DNA from: Aquatica leii
Taxonomy: Eukaryota; Arthropoda; Insecta; Coleoptera; Lampyridae
Direction: 5' to 3'
NCBI GenBank assembly: GCA_035610365.1
Contig: CM069432.1
Coordinates: 74,590,520 to 74,654,519, forward strand
DNA length: 64,000 bases
In this document: positions 34,086 to 45,595 of the stretch, piece after piece
Layout of the letters: every line of letters begins with the position of its first letter
Numbering within the stretch: position 1 is the first letter of the stretch
Program-made: the position numbers and the translations under genes
The notes under the pieces: generated by a model
Seen by the model: the letters and a program-made list of their open reading frames with translations, nothing else
What the model was told of the DNA's origin: nothing
Databases searched by the model: none

Positions 34086-34110
34086 TTTTTAAGTTAATTT
34101 TGGCGATTTT

Positions 34111-35165
34111 TTGTTTCAGATGGTACAAACGTGTAACAAGATACCTGGTACTCGAAATTATAAAAATTATACAAAAACACAATTTGAGGAAGACGTTCAA
34201 ACGATCGCTGATATGCAATTAATAATGAGGACAGCAGTACGCGAACATAAAATCTCTTTTGGAACATTCTATAATAAATTTTACGGCAGACATACATATA
34301 CGTAATGCTACTGGACAATGCCAACTGCAGAAGACGTTGCTGTGAGGTGTTCTGATTGGAAGTTTTCATTTAATTTACCCAATTTATGAATTTTTGCAAA
34401 ATTGTATTTGCAGAGGTGCGCGCGTGTAGTAGTCAAATTTAAAAACAACATCCCAGGTAAAGATCATCTTCTAAAAAGGCACAACACAGAAGTGTTGAGC
34501 AGCGGTTGCTAGAGAAACTCTAGAAATAGAAATGTATTTTGCAATTTTAGAACAAACATTCGAAGGCGTCAAGACCCCCAATATTTTCAACTACAGCGAG
34601 ACCAACGTCAGTGATGATCGCGGAAAGACTTGTGCTATATATCGAGCAAGTGTTAAATACCGAAAAAAGATTCAAAATCATTCTAAAAGCAACACCACTG
34701 TTATGGTTTGTGGAGCTGCTGACGGAACGTTGCTTGGGCTTTACATAATATATAAGAGCGAATCCTTATATAATACCTGGAAGAAAGGAGATATTCGTGG
34801 CAAATCATGTTGTGACAAATCCTGTTAAACAAAAAGGTTCAAACTTAGTAGGACCTCTCGTGTATGGATAGACGCCAACATATTTCAAGATTGGTTTGAA
34901 ACATGCTTCATGCCACATTCAAGGCGTTTAGATAGACGAAATGTTTTAATCGGCAATAACTTTGCTTCATATTTAACCATTTTTGTAATTCTTTTATGTG
35001 AAGAAAATGATATTTCTTTTATTTGTATTAGTATTAGATAGATTTCCAGCTTAGATGCGGAATTTTATCAGAAATTTACTCACTTCTACCACGAACCAAG
35101 TGGCCGCCAAATCCAACACTAAACCAGGTGATTACAGGAATCGGCAGTAAAACAAAACCTAATTA
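34111..35165 (+). pseudogene. pogo-type transposase remnant
   Basis: 34120-34305 reads PGTRNYKNYTKTQFEEDVQT and MRTAVREHKISFGTFYNKF, a Psq/CENP-B-like N-terminal HTH. 34532-34828 reads IFNYSETNVSDDRGK (the first catalytic Asp is replaced by Ser), NHSKSNTTVMVCGAADGTLL and SESLYNTWKKGD, the DDE_1 core. About 34860-35030 reads FQDWFETCFMPHSRRLDRRN, VLIGNNFAS (second Asp now Asn) and LLCEENDISFI. The catalytic replacements plus frame breaks make it inactive. Confidence 0.82.
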
Positions 35166-35844
35166 ATGGGTTCTAAACAACCGGTATATGCTTATTTAAC
35201 TCGAACAAAATCCTTAACAAGGTTCCAGAAACGTCCCATCACCAAGATTCAAGACCTATTGTTAACGATACTATATCCGAATAATTACGAAAAAAAGATT
35301 TTGGGACAACATACACTTAAGTTAGAAAAAAGTATTTCTACTGTGGATAACAGTAGCTTAGACAAAGTCGAAAAAATCTTAGATACACCTATTGATCCTC
35401 TGAAAATAAAGAACTTTTAGTGCTAGAACGTTTTGTTTTGGTCAATTTTGTTCGGTATCATATAAATATGTGTGTAAGATTAGGGCGCAATTTTCGGAAA
35501 ATGAGTATACAGTTGTTGATTTGAAATCGATCGATGACGACAACTTTAAAACTTGTACCGATGAATACATCGACTGTGCCATTATTAGATATTTGTGTCG
35601 TATTGCCGGTACCGGTAAACAATGATGAAAATATAAAGCTAAGCTTCGGAAAAAAAGTTGAAGTGCTTGATACAATTTATTATTATTTACAACAATATGT
35701 ATTTTAGTTGTGGAAACAGACACTTGGCACAAATTAGGTGTATATGAAACGTTCCCAAAACAATATTTGTCATATCTCAAAAACTACAATACCGAATTTA
35801 GAATAGGTCGTATTTTGATGACTTTATAGGTGTGCATACATGTC
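35166..35844 (+). pseudogene. Possible transposase C-terminal tail
   Basis: 35166-35420 is an 84-codon Lys-rich frame with no motif. About 35430-35600 reads SVSYKYVCKIRAQFSENEYTV-like sequence, resembling chromatin-type tails attached to some insect transposases. It may be the end of the pogo gene or the start of the ORF whose later part lies after the foldback insertion (36777-37370). Weak evidence. Confidence 0.3.
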
Positions 35845-36462
35845 AAGATCAATCCTGTAATAGCGAAGGCTTCCACGGCCGGAGTCTATACTAAGATAAG
35901 AACGTCTTCCGGGTTTGGACCGTGTCAATGTTGTAACCGAAGTTTCCAACGTTTCGCCCACTTTCGTAAGGGGCTTCATCAGGGCGTGAGACAAATCGAA
36001 GAACTCAAACAAGCAATCGAAATCTAACTAAAAACTTCTCAAAAGTTAGGTAATCAACTTGTGAACCAAGCCAGATTCTAAACTCTGAAAAGGTAAGAAA
36101 GAAAACGATAACCTGAAAAAGCAAACGAAAATCTAACAAAGAACCACTACAGAGTTAGGTAATCAACTTGTGAACCAAGCCAGATTCTAAACTCTATAGA
36201 AGTGACTTCTATGGAGTTTAGAATCTGGCTTCGTTTTCTTTCTTACCTTTTCAGAGTTTAGAATCTGGCTTGGTTCACAAGTTGATTACCTAAATTTTGA
36301 GAAGTTTTTAGTTAGATTTCGGTTGCTTGTTTAAGTTCTTCGATGTCTCTCACGCCCTGATGAAGCCTCTTACGAAAGTGGACGAAACGTTGGCAACTTC
36401 GGTTACACCATTGACACGGTCCAAACCCGGAAGACGTTCTTATCTTAGTAAGATCAATCCTG
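35845..36462. mobile_element. Foldback insertion with 13-bp target duplication
   Basis: AAGATCAATCCTG occurs at 35845-35857 and at 36450-36462, bracketing 592 bp made of two inverted arms. The left arm (minus sense) and right arm (plus sense) share CGCCCTGATGAAGCC, ACGAAAGTGG, CGAAACGTTGG, ACTTCGGTTACA, GACACGGTCCAAACCCGGAA and CGTTCTTATCTTAGT. The left arm extends further (TAGACTCCGGCCGTGGAAGC). A segment GTTAGGTAATCAACTTGTGA... is present twice in the left arm (36045-36086, 36154-36195) and inverted in the right (36253-36293). Centre near 36204. Confidence 0.85.
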
Positions 36463-36776
36463 TTGAATTTTTTAACTTTGAATTTGTAAACAAACTAAAG
36501 TGATATCGGCGAAATAAAATTCTAATTGAACGTAACGTAAAAATCTTTACCACAGAAAGTTTGTATAAATGTAAACGTGTTGTAGAAGCAGAAAAAAAAT
36601 TGCACTATATTAACGGATCAATAATAAAGTTGATTCTACCATAGTCGGTAACGCTTAACAATCCCCTAGAACTTTTTAAAGTCTACGAGGAATAACCTTT
36701 TTAAAATTTCCTTGGTGGAATTTCTGATACAGAACTAGAATTCTAATCAATACGTAGACATCATTAGAATTAGATT
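36463..36776. other. DNA without recognised feature
   Basis: Continues the AT-rich sequence interrupted by the foldback insertion. Confidence 0.4.
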
Positions 36777-37375
36777 ATGTATGTCAATTGTGGAAATGTT
36801 TGTTTTAAGTATTATGTATATAATAAAAGTGTCGATATAATAATTGTAGAAAATCTGTACCGTGAACACGAAGAAAACGCTTTTAGCATTGTATTCCATC
36901 TAACTCATCTCAAGAAAAATGCCGGAGTTATAATTAAACCTTCTGACACAGACATTTTAATAATTCTGCTAGTCAATTTTCACAGGTTGCCTAAAAGTTT
37001 GTATATGGATCAAGCGTAGTTTCTTTCTTCGTAAGGGAAAACTGGCTTCGTTTAAAATACTGCAGAAGAACGTGAATATCAAAAAAATGTTTGCGAACAT
37101 GGAGAAAACAAACATTTATTCCAAGAAAATTTTTATGGTAAGTTTATTCAGTATTTTATCTGATTTTTGAAAATAGTTTTTTTAGGTACAAAAAAATACC
37201 AGTGTGATATCTCCGGAAAACCAAAACGTTCACATGTTAATACGACCATATATGAAATCTTTCGTGATTGCTATAAAGCCAAAAATTATTCCTTTGAAAC
37301 GTTAAAGAACTTTGATGCAAAAAATTTACCTCCATGTAAAAATGTACTGCACAATAAGATAAAAGGATCAATACA
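36777..37375 (+). pseudogene. Unnamed transposon-type ORF fragment (HEE...SDTDI family)
   Basis: 36777-37019 reads REHEENAFSIVFHLTHL then IIKPSDTDILIILLVNFHRL. 37167-37370 reads NTTIYEIFRDCYKAKN and LKNFDAKNLPPCKNVLHNK. The pair 'HEEADT...VI..SDTDILII' followed by 'F...Y...LPPC...L..KI' recurs in many uncharacterised repeat-encoded proteins of insects and marine invertebrates. I do not know its activity with confidence; the acidic pattern suggests a nuclease-like fold. A possible intron lies at about 37139-37186 (GTAAGT...TTTTTTAG). Confidence 0.45.
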
Positions 37376-37592
37376 TTCGCTTGCGTATTTGTTTTATTTA
37401 TTTATTTTATTTTTTACTATTTATGTACGTACAGTGCACGCAGATTATTGGAATCACGTTTTCACTTTATTCAAGAACAGACGTATGCTACTACATAAAA
37501 AAAACATCGTTTATAGTAATCACAATTTCGGTTTATGTAGTCAGTTTTCTTCTTAGGTTTGCTTCTATACGTAATATATATTGTATATAATA

Positions 37593-39529
37593 CAGTGAAA
37601 TCTGTAAATCTGACCATCTGCTGATATTGCACACTTTTCAGGCAGTCGCTTCAAGAAAATAATGACTTTAATGTAATTTGTAATTGCATAAATTGACTAC
37701 CTGTCTTTTGTGACTATTGACCACTTTTACTGCAAATGCTTGTGTAATCTGACCAAGGTTTTAGGACAGAAAACACATTGTGAACATATTCATTTCTATT
37801 TCAATTAAAGTACCTGTAACTTTATAGATAGCAGGTCACATAGGAGAATTGAATACTCTGATTTGCATATTTACTAGATCGTGATTTCGATATGACATAA
37901 ACGTGTTCAAAAACGGTTCAAAGTATAAACTTTGTTAGGTCGTTGACTGTTAGGTGTATGAAACTATATCATCTTATATAAAAACATTTGTTTACTTATA
38001 GACTGGAACCCTGCATTATTTCTTGTTATCTAAACGATTAGGATATTCTATATTCGAAATTCTTTTACTGTTGTGCAAGGTTGAAACCTTTTGTTTTTAT
38101 TTCTGAGTAATTCATTACTTATTAATAAATATCCTAACTTTGCACCAGTTTTGTTGGCGATATTATTACCGCAGGTTAAATGGCGAGTAAAAAAGTGTAC
38201 AGATAATTGAACTAAACAAAAAGTGTTCGAGCTTTTACAAAACCACAGTGAATGGAAAACAACAAAACATTTTGGTATTAGCAAAACAACTGTAAATAAC
38301 ATTAAGAAAAGAAAGGCAGCATATCAACAACGATATCAGCAAGATGCTTTAGAATCGTTTAGAAAACAACGATTTACAGAATTTGAAATCATTAACCGAT
38401 TAACGTTAAATTGGTTTATAAAATGCGTATTAACACAAAACAACATTTCCCAAAAAAGTTTAAGTGGCGACTCAAACGAAATCGACCCTACCATAGTAAC
38501 AGATTTATTCGATTTATAAGAGTTTACAATAAAATTTAAACCAAAAGACATTTTCAATGCTCAAGAGTGTGGATTATTTTACAAAGCCATGCCAGATCGC
38601 AGTTTGACAATAAAAGGAAATCCCTTCAAGAGTGGAAAATGTAAAAAAAACGTTTAACCGTTATGTTGTCCTCAAGTTTGACAGGTAAAAAATTAAAACC
38701 ATTAGTAATTTGAAAAATCGATAAAGTCCAAATGTTTTAAGAATACAAAAATTGACAAGCTTCCCGTATCATGGCGATCTAACAAGAAACCGTGGATGAC
38801 AGGAAACAATATAGAAACCGCTTTGTTTCAGCCATTAGACTGGGGAATAAACTTTGAACCGTTTTACAGAAAATTATTTTGCTTTCTGAACTGACCGCTA
38901 AATGTTAGTCAAAATATTTGAAATCCGTTACGGAAATTGCAGCCAAAGTTAACGTTCTGGATGTGGTTATGTGGGTGGCAGAAGCGTAGCAACAAGTGAA
39001 AGAAGAAACAATTGTAAAATGTTTCAAAAAGGCAAGTTTTGCATTTGCAGAATTAGAAAGCGTGTCTTTTGAAGTTACTTCTTCTGAAGAACCGTCACTA
39101 CCACAATTTAACAACATTGATATAGATACTTTTTTAGAATGCGATAAAAATTTCTCTGTTTTTGAAGAATTTAATACTGAAGAAGTTTTTATAATGGTAT
39201 TGGAAGACCAATAAAAAAAAAAGTTGCAAGACGATAAACTTAGCAATAGTGATGGCGATACTGTTACAAAAAAAGTTAACGAACTAATTTGTGCTAAACA
39301 AAATAATCTTAAGCAAACTACCTTGTACAGTATGTACATAATTATTTTGTTTTATTCTATACTCGTTCTGTACTTTTTTTTTCAGATTAAATATAATAAT
39401 ACAAAGTAAAAAAGTGTTGATTTATAAATTTTAGTGTCTAAAACATTATTTCTTGTAAAATTGCCATCTGCTTAAAGTGATCATTGTGTGATGGTCCCAA
39501 AGGTGATCAATTTACACCGGTTTTACTGT
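37593..39529 (+). mobile_element. Tigger (pogo superfamily) DNA transposon
   Basis: Left end CAGTGAAATCTGTAAATCTG and reverse-complemented right end CAGTAAAACCGGTGTAAATT are Tigger-like terminal repeats, flanked by TA at 37591-37592 and 39530-39531. Transposase remnants occupy 38220-39214. 1937 bp in length, with internal deletions and stops in the coding part. Confidence 0.88.
38220..39214 (+). pseudogene. Tigger transposase, broken
   Basis: 38223-38519 reads HFGISKTTVNNIKKRKAA (HTH) and LTLNWFIKCVLTQNN, the CENP-B-type N-terminus. About 38545-38660 reads IFNAQECGLFYKAMPDRSLT and GNPFKSGK (the N-x-DE-x-G-L-F box; the Asp is Gln here). About 38760-38870 reads LPVSWRSNKKPWMTGN and LDWGINFEPFYRKL. 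38996-39214 reads EETIVKCFKKASFAF, the end region, with an acidic tail. The DDE core between them has lost sequence (second Asp block not found). Inactive. Confidence 0.85.
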
Positions 39530-39599
39530 ATACAATAATAATAATGTACATAATCACTTATTTTGCATGAACTTTTTAATCGAAGTTTATTGGGTGGAT

Positions 39600-39695
39600 G
39601 TGAATTCAATTATAAAAAACATTTTTTAGTAGAATTATTACACAAGATGAGCTTTCGTCACACGTCGCAGTGGACATCTTCAGAGCCTGGGAGTG
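39600..39695 (-). repeat. Candidate retroelement 3'-end motif (CTGAAGATG...CGAAAG)
   Basis: Minus strand reads GCTCTGAAGATGTCCACTGC, then GACGTGTGACGAAAGCTC. This is a loose CTGAnGA-stem-CGAAA arrangement like that in the foldback element, but the stem is a different sequence. No cleavage-site strand with matching stem I was found. Uncertain. Confidence 0.35.
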
Positions 39696-39813
39696 ATATG
39701 CTTTGTAAATTAATATAATTTGAAATCTGAAGTTAACGTCGGTGTGGTGACTATGTGCCTTCTAAAATTAGCATGAGTGAGCAACCCACTCACTAACTTA
39801 CCATAGTTGATTG

Positions 39814-40030
39814 CAGGGGCGGCTTCTACGTTACGTCATTTAGTCAATAAATAAAAAATACTGAAATTTATGCTATTTTATATTAAAAAGATTATAAACG
39901 ATGATAATCGTTTCGCTTATCTAACAGATAGATAAACTGATCTTAAACATAAATTATTAAGTAAGAATGCGTTTTTAAATTTTTAATATTGAAATGACTC
40001 TTATGTAGCATTGGCAACCAGTCGCCACTG
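39814..40030. mobile_element. hAT-type MITE, 217 bp
   Basis: Starts CAGGGGCGGCTTCTACGTTA and ends CCAGTCGCCACTG, related in opposite orientation to the 136-bp copy at 21014-21149. Flanking 8-mers GTTGATTG and ATTAATGG match at only 5 of 8 positions, so the duplication has decayed. It has an extra internal AT-rich segment that the other copy lacks. Confidence 0.72.
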
Positions 40031-40104
40031 ATTAATGGAATAAGTTTTATTTTAAGATTCTGAAATGGCTGCCACAATTAAGAGACGTGATAAGAAAGCA
40101 TTAC

Positions 40105-40203
40105 GGGTTTGAACCGTGTCAAAGTTGTAACTGAAGTTGCCAATTGTCCCGGAAGTTGTTTTTATCTTAATATAGATTCCGGTCATAGATGCTTTCGCTA
40201 TTA
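40105..40203. repeat. Rearranged copy of the foldback family
   Basis: 40105-40146 is the reverse complement of the family's TTGGCAACTTCAGTTACAAC...GACACGGTTCAAACCC part. 40147-40203 is in direct sense: CCGGAAGTTG, TTTTATCTTAATATAGATTC, GCTTTCGCTATTA. The two halves that are contiguous in the family are thus joined head to head here, as at the centre of a foldback with lost arms. Confidence 0.7.
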
Positions 40204-40209
40204 TATATA

Positions 40210-41560
40210 AATATTATTTTTCCTAATGTGTGATAAAATTTTGCTAAACATCTGTCCTTGTCAATCTGCCGTAAACTTTTCTATGTTACAGCGAGTGAGA
40301 AAGTGGCGGGTGACGACGCTAAATTATGTAATAAAATATGTTGTTCGGTGTCAATTTCATCTTGTTGGTCGTTCGAGGTTTCATAGCGGACCGTATGTCT
40401 TAGTACAACGTATTATCCAAATGTAGTACTGGTATATTTTGATTTCTGTTAAGTTATAAAATTTAAAAAAATTATAACGGCGCCTGAGTTAACGCTGCCA
40501 ACTTGGTTCGGCAGATGAGCGGATTTAGTGCTAACTTTCTTAATATTGCTAATGGAAAAAGTTAAACCTTTGGTAGCCTTTTATCAGCCTTTTTCGCAGC
40601 CAGCTCTCGACAATAATATAAATAAATATATATGATTATATCTAAAAGTCCGAAAAAGATGCAAACTTAAAATAAAGTAATCAATAATCGAACTAGTAAT
40701 ACAGTACCTACCAATTGAAACGACAAGTAATACAGACCTCAACTAGAGAAACGCAAGAGCAAAACACAAAAACGCTCCAAGTTGTAGATTCTAAAATAAT
40801 ACGATGTAGAGAAAGAAATATATGAGAACGGACAAAAAGTTAAAATCTACAAGGCAAAGAAACAAAGAAACCGAAACAAAAATAAAGGTGCTAAAGTCAA
40901 AATTCAATGTGACTATCCGCGACTTATAAACAAACAAGGACTCATCGTCGAGAGTAGACGAATAAAAGGATTTGACATTTTACATTTATCAAAAAACGTG
41001 TTGGCGAATATTATTTTCTAAATGGTTTTTTTTGTAAATAACCGATAACGTATAAGTAAACAAATGTTAATTTAATTTCTTTAAAGGTGTGGAAACACAC
41101 GATCTAATTTTGCAATTAGGTGAACAAACCTAACATTTTTACCGTTTATTTCTGTTTTTCTCACTGCGTAGTCAACAATTTTATAATCTAAAGCATTCTG
41201 ACAAGAATTTCTTACCTCTGTTTTTCTGTAATAGATTTGTTCAGATTTTCAGATCTAACATTCTTTATACGTTATCAGTAACTTGATGACAATTTCCAAA
41301 ACAACCAGAAGTTGAATGACTGAAAATACTTTAGGTAGATACATAATACTAATTTGTATTAGAATGCAATTCTTCAGATTTTTAATATATTTAAGTAAGT
41401 ACTTCTTTCATTCTCTTTAATGAACCGGTTCCGTAAATAATCCTGTTAAAAAAGAATCTGTTAAGCATCGAAAACTTTTCGAAAAGAAACCGTCATGGCA
41501 AATGCATCTAGAAAAATGTTGAAAATTTTATGTTAAAACCATTTTACATTAAATTATTTT
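40210..41560. other. AT-rich DNA without recognised feature
   Basis: No gene supported. A basic patch around 40840-40910 (KSTRQRNKETETK-like) has no stop-free frame of useful length. Confidence 0.4.
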
Positions 41561-41565
41561 AATTT

Positions 41566-42384
41566 ATACAGGATATTTCTGAAATAGGACTACAAACTTA
41601 AGGAGTAGTTTCCTGGTGGCGTTAAATAAAACTTTTTTTTTAATTGGACTGCTTATTTTACCAGAAAGACTTACAGGCAACTTTTTTTTTACAAAAAACT
41701 TTTGCGCAATAATTTGATGACTTACCTCTTGAAGTTTGCAGAACAATGTGGTTTATGCACGATAGAACTCCTCCGCATTTAAGTCGCTCCGTTTGCGATT
41801 TCTTAAATATAATTTTTACTGGTCGTTGGGTTGGATGAAACGGCACTAGACGTTGTTTAGCCTCTAGGCCAGATATTAACCTTTTAGACTTTTTTCTAGA
41901 GCTATGTGAAAAGTGAAGTATACAAAATACCCGCAAATAATAGACAAGAGCCGCAAAATCGATTTTTTGCGGAAGCAAGTACAATTAGACAGAACGTACA
42001 ATTATCTACACGAGTACTGAAAAATTTTAATGATGGAAGTATTATTTAGTGTACTTGAAAGGAATGTGTAGAATTTGGTGTAGAATAACAACTTTATTTA
42101 ACCATAATAATTTAACTACGCGTTATCCGATAAGATTATTTTGTATTTATTTTTGGGTTCAGCAAATCGCTGAGAAGAAATTTGCACTTCTTAGAACAGT
42201 TGATTTTGACTTGTGGTATCAACAACCTTAGGATACTACAAGTCCGTAATTGACGATTTATTTTGCTAAAAAAAATTGTATTTTAATGTTTTAATGGAAC
42301 TTTTAGTTTGAGATTTTTTGGTTGTATTTATGCTCTAATTTCACCTGTTAAAATAACAACCCGTTAATCAGGTACACTCTGTAT
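41566..42384 (+). mobile_element. Mariner-like element, deleted
   Basis: Left edge TACAGGATATTTCTGAAATA and reverse-complemented right edge TACAGAGTGTACCTGATTAA are similar imperfect terminal repeats, with TATA at each outer edge. Between them is a transposase fragment at about 41722-41900. About 820 bp, far below the roughly 1.2-1.5 kb of a complete element of this kind. Confidence 0.55.
41722..41900 (+). pseudogene. Mariner-like transposase fragment
   Basis: Reads CRTMWFMHDRTPPHLSRSVC then IIFTGRWVG(stop) and SRPDINLLDFFL. The FMHDGAP.H and RSPDL.PLDFFLWG blocks are the second and third acidic motifs of DDE transposases common in insect genomes. Here the first Asp is kept (MHD) and an in-frame stop lies after GRWVG. 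Confidence 0.75.
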
Positions 42385-43140
42385 ATTAAATATACAGTAA
42401 TTAGTATGTATACTTTTGCAAACTAATTTTGATTTGAATCTCACAAATCTTCAAAGCATCATCAACATAAGTATGAATACTTCATTATTACGTCGTATCA
42501 GTTTAGCATGAATCCCACTAATATTGTGTTGGGTATTATGAATACACCTTATGGTTCAAGACCGCCGACAAACCTTCCGGGTGTTTAAAAATAAAATTTG
42601 TAACCTTGAGATATTTTGAAATACAGATTAAATGAGAGAACATATCAATATTATTTCTTATCAAATATTTTCTTATACGACGTTAAGATATGTTATTATG
42701 TACAGTGGTTCTGAAAGATTCTCGCACTAATATGTAATAATTAATAACGAAAACAGTTATCTGTAATCCGTTCACATATACTAAGTCATTATTTTAATAT
42801 CAACACCTATAAGTAGCTACCCAACACCTTATAAACTGTAGACTAATACATTTATATACAATGCTAATACCAAGGGTGTAACACTATAATTCAAGCTAAA
42901 ACTGCTGAATACATTTAATTAAGATTTCACAAATGATAATAAATCAGACATGCATTCTAACGCCTTTTTTGTTATAATTTAAATTACCTATTCTTCAATT
43001 TTTTTTAATTAAAGGTTATCACATCAAAAAAAAATTATATTTATTACACTTGATACACTGCATTTAAAAGAGATCTGTCCAAAATCTAAAAACGATCTTT
43101 TGTTAAAAACGTCGATTCTTATTATTTCGTTTAGATTCTC
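42385..43140. other. AT-rich DNA without recognised feature
   Basis: No gene supported. Confidence 0.4.
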
Positions 43141-43144
43141 CAAA

Positions 43145-43370
43145 AAAGTGGAAAAGGAATCGATAAACTTAAAAACAAGCAATCAAAGATTTGCAGTTAG
43201 ATCAATAAAGACCATTTCTTCAATAAATTTCTTCTTTAGAATTTAATTTGGCTGACAAATTGATTACCTAACTATTTAGAAGTTTTCTTGCTTTTTTTGC
43301 TTAATTTAGTTTTTGTTTTCATGACTTCGAATACTACTATGACACGGTTTAATCCTTTGGCCCAATTCCA
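43145..43370. repeat. Degenerate copy of the foldback family
   Basis: 43230-43330 resembles the right arm at 36253-36330: AGAATTTAATTTGGCTGACA, AATTGATTACCTAACTATTT, AGAAGTTTTCTTGC. 43155-43205 resembles the left-arm part (AACTTAAAAACAAGCAATC). Then ATGACACGGTTTAATCC parallels GACACGGTCCAAACC. Strongly diverged. Confidence 0.5.
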
Positions 43371-43529
43371 AAGGACTTTTGTGTTTTACTTTTTGATTTT
43401 TATTCAAAAGAATTAAGCTAATTTTAAAATCATATAATCTAATATCGACAATCAACATATTGTCATTTGTTTCAATGCTTACTATTGCTATTTTCATAGC
43501 AACAATAAGGGAAAATTTAAAAACGACAT

Positions 43530-45219
43530 CGAAACAAGCAAATCAAATGTAAGATATGTATATTAGTAAGACCACATGCAAAGAACTGATCAAATCTTGT
43601 GAAGCAGTAATGCTGAATAAAATACGAGAGGCGATACAAGTTGTAGGCTGCTACAGCATCATCTTTGATGAAACCACGGACATATCACACACTGCTAAAT
43701 TGAGTTTAACTGCAAAATATGTTAATAATCATGGCAAACTAAAGGAAATGTTTTTAGGTTTTGTAGATATTCACGATTGTGCTGGGTATTGGGTGTGATG
43801 AATGTACGAGTTGAAAGTAACCGTGACGCCAATTCGAAAAATGCCGTAACCATCAACTCAATTTGGCTATCTCTCAAAGTTGCAGAGTTCCGAATGTGAG
43901 AAATGTTCTACGTAACATTAAAAAAAAATTGTGGCATTTTTTACAGCATCAAGTAAGCGACTTGCCACACTAAAATTCTACTTCGCGCTCACTGTTAGCA
44001 CATTGTCAAACAAGATGAGTCGAGCGTCACGATGCAGTCGTACATTTTGCAGCCGATCTCAGCTAGTAAAATTCCAAGAAAGATTTCTGATTGGAGAGAC
44101 TGAACAACATCATCTAAAGCTAGTATTATTCTTAGGGCAATGTCAAACTCAGCCTTCATCATCACGTTTTTTTCCCTAAGTAACATAATAAGCGTTACAT
44201 ATCTTTAAGCAAACTTCTACAGAACTCTATTATTAACGATGCTACAGCTAATATGAAAATAGAGGCCACTTTAAATGTATATGACGAGATGCGAACCAAT
44301 TCAAGATGCACTTTACTTGTATTCTAAAAGTAACTAAATCAGCAATTGAAGAACTAAATGTAGAAATGTGCATGCCCCATTTTGCTAAGAGACAATGAGA
44401 GAACGGTTTTGTGTCGAAAATGTTACAGATTTGAAATTAAACATTATTTTGCCTTTTCAGCTAAAAAAATGTCTCGTCTGAAAACTTGGCAGAAAAATTA
44501 GAAGACTGTCTATCTGTTAGACCATACATGACCCAGAAAAAACTGATAGCAGAGGTACTTCAGTTCAGGCAGATACATATGAAATACGCAAACAATGTAG
44601 ATGCTGTAATGAAAGCCCTATATGTGTTCCAGTAATGAGTATTCGACTCTTCAAAAACTGTACACAGTGCTCGCTTGTATCCCTGTATCGATAGCCGCGG
44701 TAGAAAAAAGCTTCTATATTTGCGTCGTACGAAGACGTGGTTGAGGTCGACTATGAATGAGGAACGCCTGAATACACTTTAACTGCTAAACACCTATCTC
44801 GACATTGACTGTTCCGTCGAGGAAGTTATCAACCATTTTGCTATGAAAAGTAAGAAAATAGACTTTGTATTGTAAATTAATGTATTTTTGTCGTTGTAAT
44901 TATGCTTTTTGAATAAAAAGTTTGTTAAGAAAAAGCATGTAATTGTTTTATTTGGTTTTGCAATTTCCCATTTGATCAAAATATTAGGTATTTTGTATTT
45001 AATAAGTTTGCTTACATAATGACATGCAAGTTAGTTACTTCAGTTTAAGTCATTTAGTTCCTAAAACCAACTCGCGAAAAATAGAAAAAAGTTACAGTTT
45101 CAAGATTAAAATCTATTACTTAAATGCAATACAACTATCAGGTTCCGTGTTGTGCAACAAGAAATAAAGAGAAATCGGAGATGCGCCCATCCCTTGAGGT
45201 TTTTTTGAATTCGCCACTG
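43530..45219 (+). mobile_element. hAT element remnant, right end preserved
   Basis: Transposase pieces from 43556 to about 44875, then a right terminus ending AATTCGCCACTG at 45219, followed by GTTCAAGT (possible 8-bp duplication). Reverse complement CAGTGGCGAATT is a typical hAT end. The left terminus was not found. Confidence 0.7.
43556..44875 (+). pseudogene. hAT transposase (ZMYM-like), multiply broken
   Basis: 43556-43798 reads CYSIIFDETTDISHTAKLSL around the first catalytic Asp. About 43915-44180 reads NVLRNIKKNCGIFY, then after frame changes ISDWRD(stop)TTSSKASI and SNSAFIITFFSLSNIISVTY. About 44640-44870 reads AVEKSF...RRTKTWLRSTMNEERLNTL then LLNTYLDIDCSVEEVINHFA, the C-terminal dimerisation helix region. 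Stops throughout. The second Asp and the region after it are not recognisable. Confidence 0.8.
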
Positions 45220-45351
45220 GTTCAAGTTCAACTAATATTTAACATATTTTTTAGTTTGAATTAAAGAGAAAAACACACTTCTTTTCATACGCATACTATC
45301 TGTTGTTAGTTTGTAGAAGGTGTATAATTAGTTACATTTGACTATTTGCGT

Positions 45352-45525
45352 TGTAAAAGAATTACAAAAGACCGGTTGGAGTAGTAATGGTATTTATTTA
45401 AATAGCTACAACTTGCTTCTTACACCCTAACTTAAGAACTAACGTTTGTACATTTATGAAACAAGTAAATTTACCCCACGCCTATTTATGGTGGGTTATT
45501 TACAAATTAAAGGAAATTTTCCACA
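45352..45525 (-). repeat. BEL element 3' LTR
   Basis: Plus-strand edges TGTAAAAGAATTAC and GGAAATTTTCCACA. Its inner side (45526 on) reads on the minus strand as GGGCGGAGGA just before the LTR, a short polypurine tract for plus-strand priming. Confidence 0.95.
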
Positions 45526-45595
45526 TCCTCCGCCCGCGGAAATAACGCTTCAGTCATTAATTTCTAGAGGATATAATAACTGCCCGTCTTAAGAT

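Noticed and set aside
43995..44186. Minus-strand 63-codon frame
   Set aside because: Shadow of the plus-strand hAT transposase, whose motifs are recognisable.
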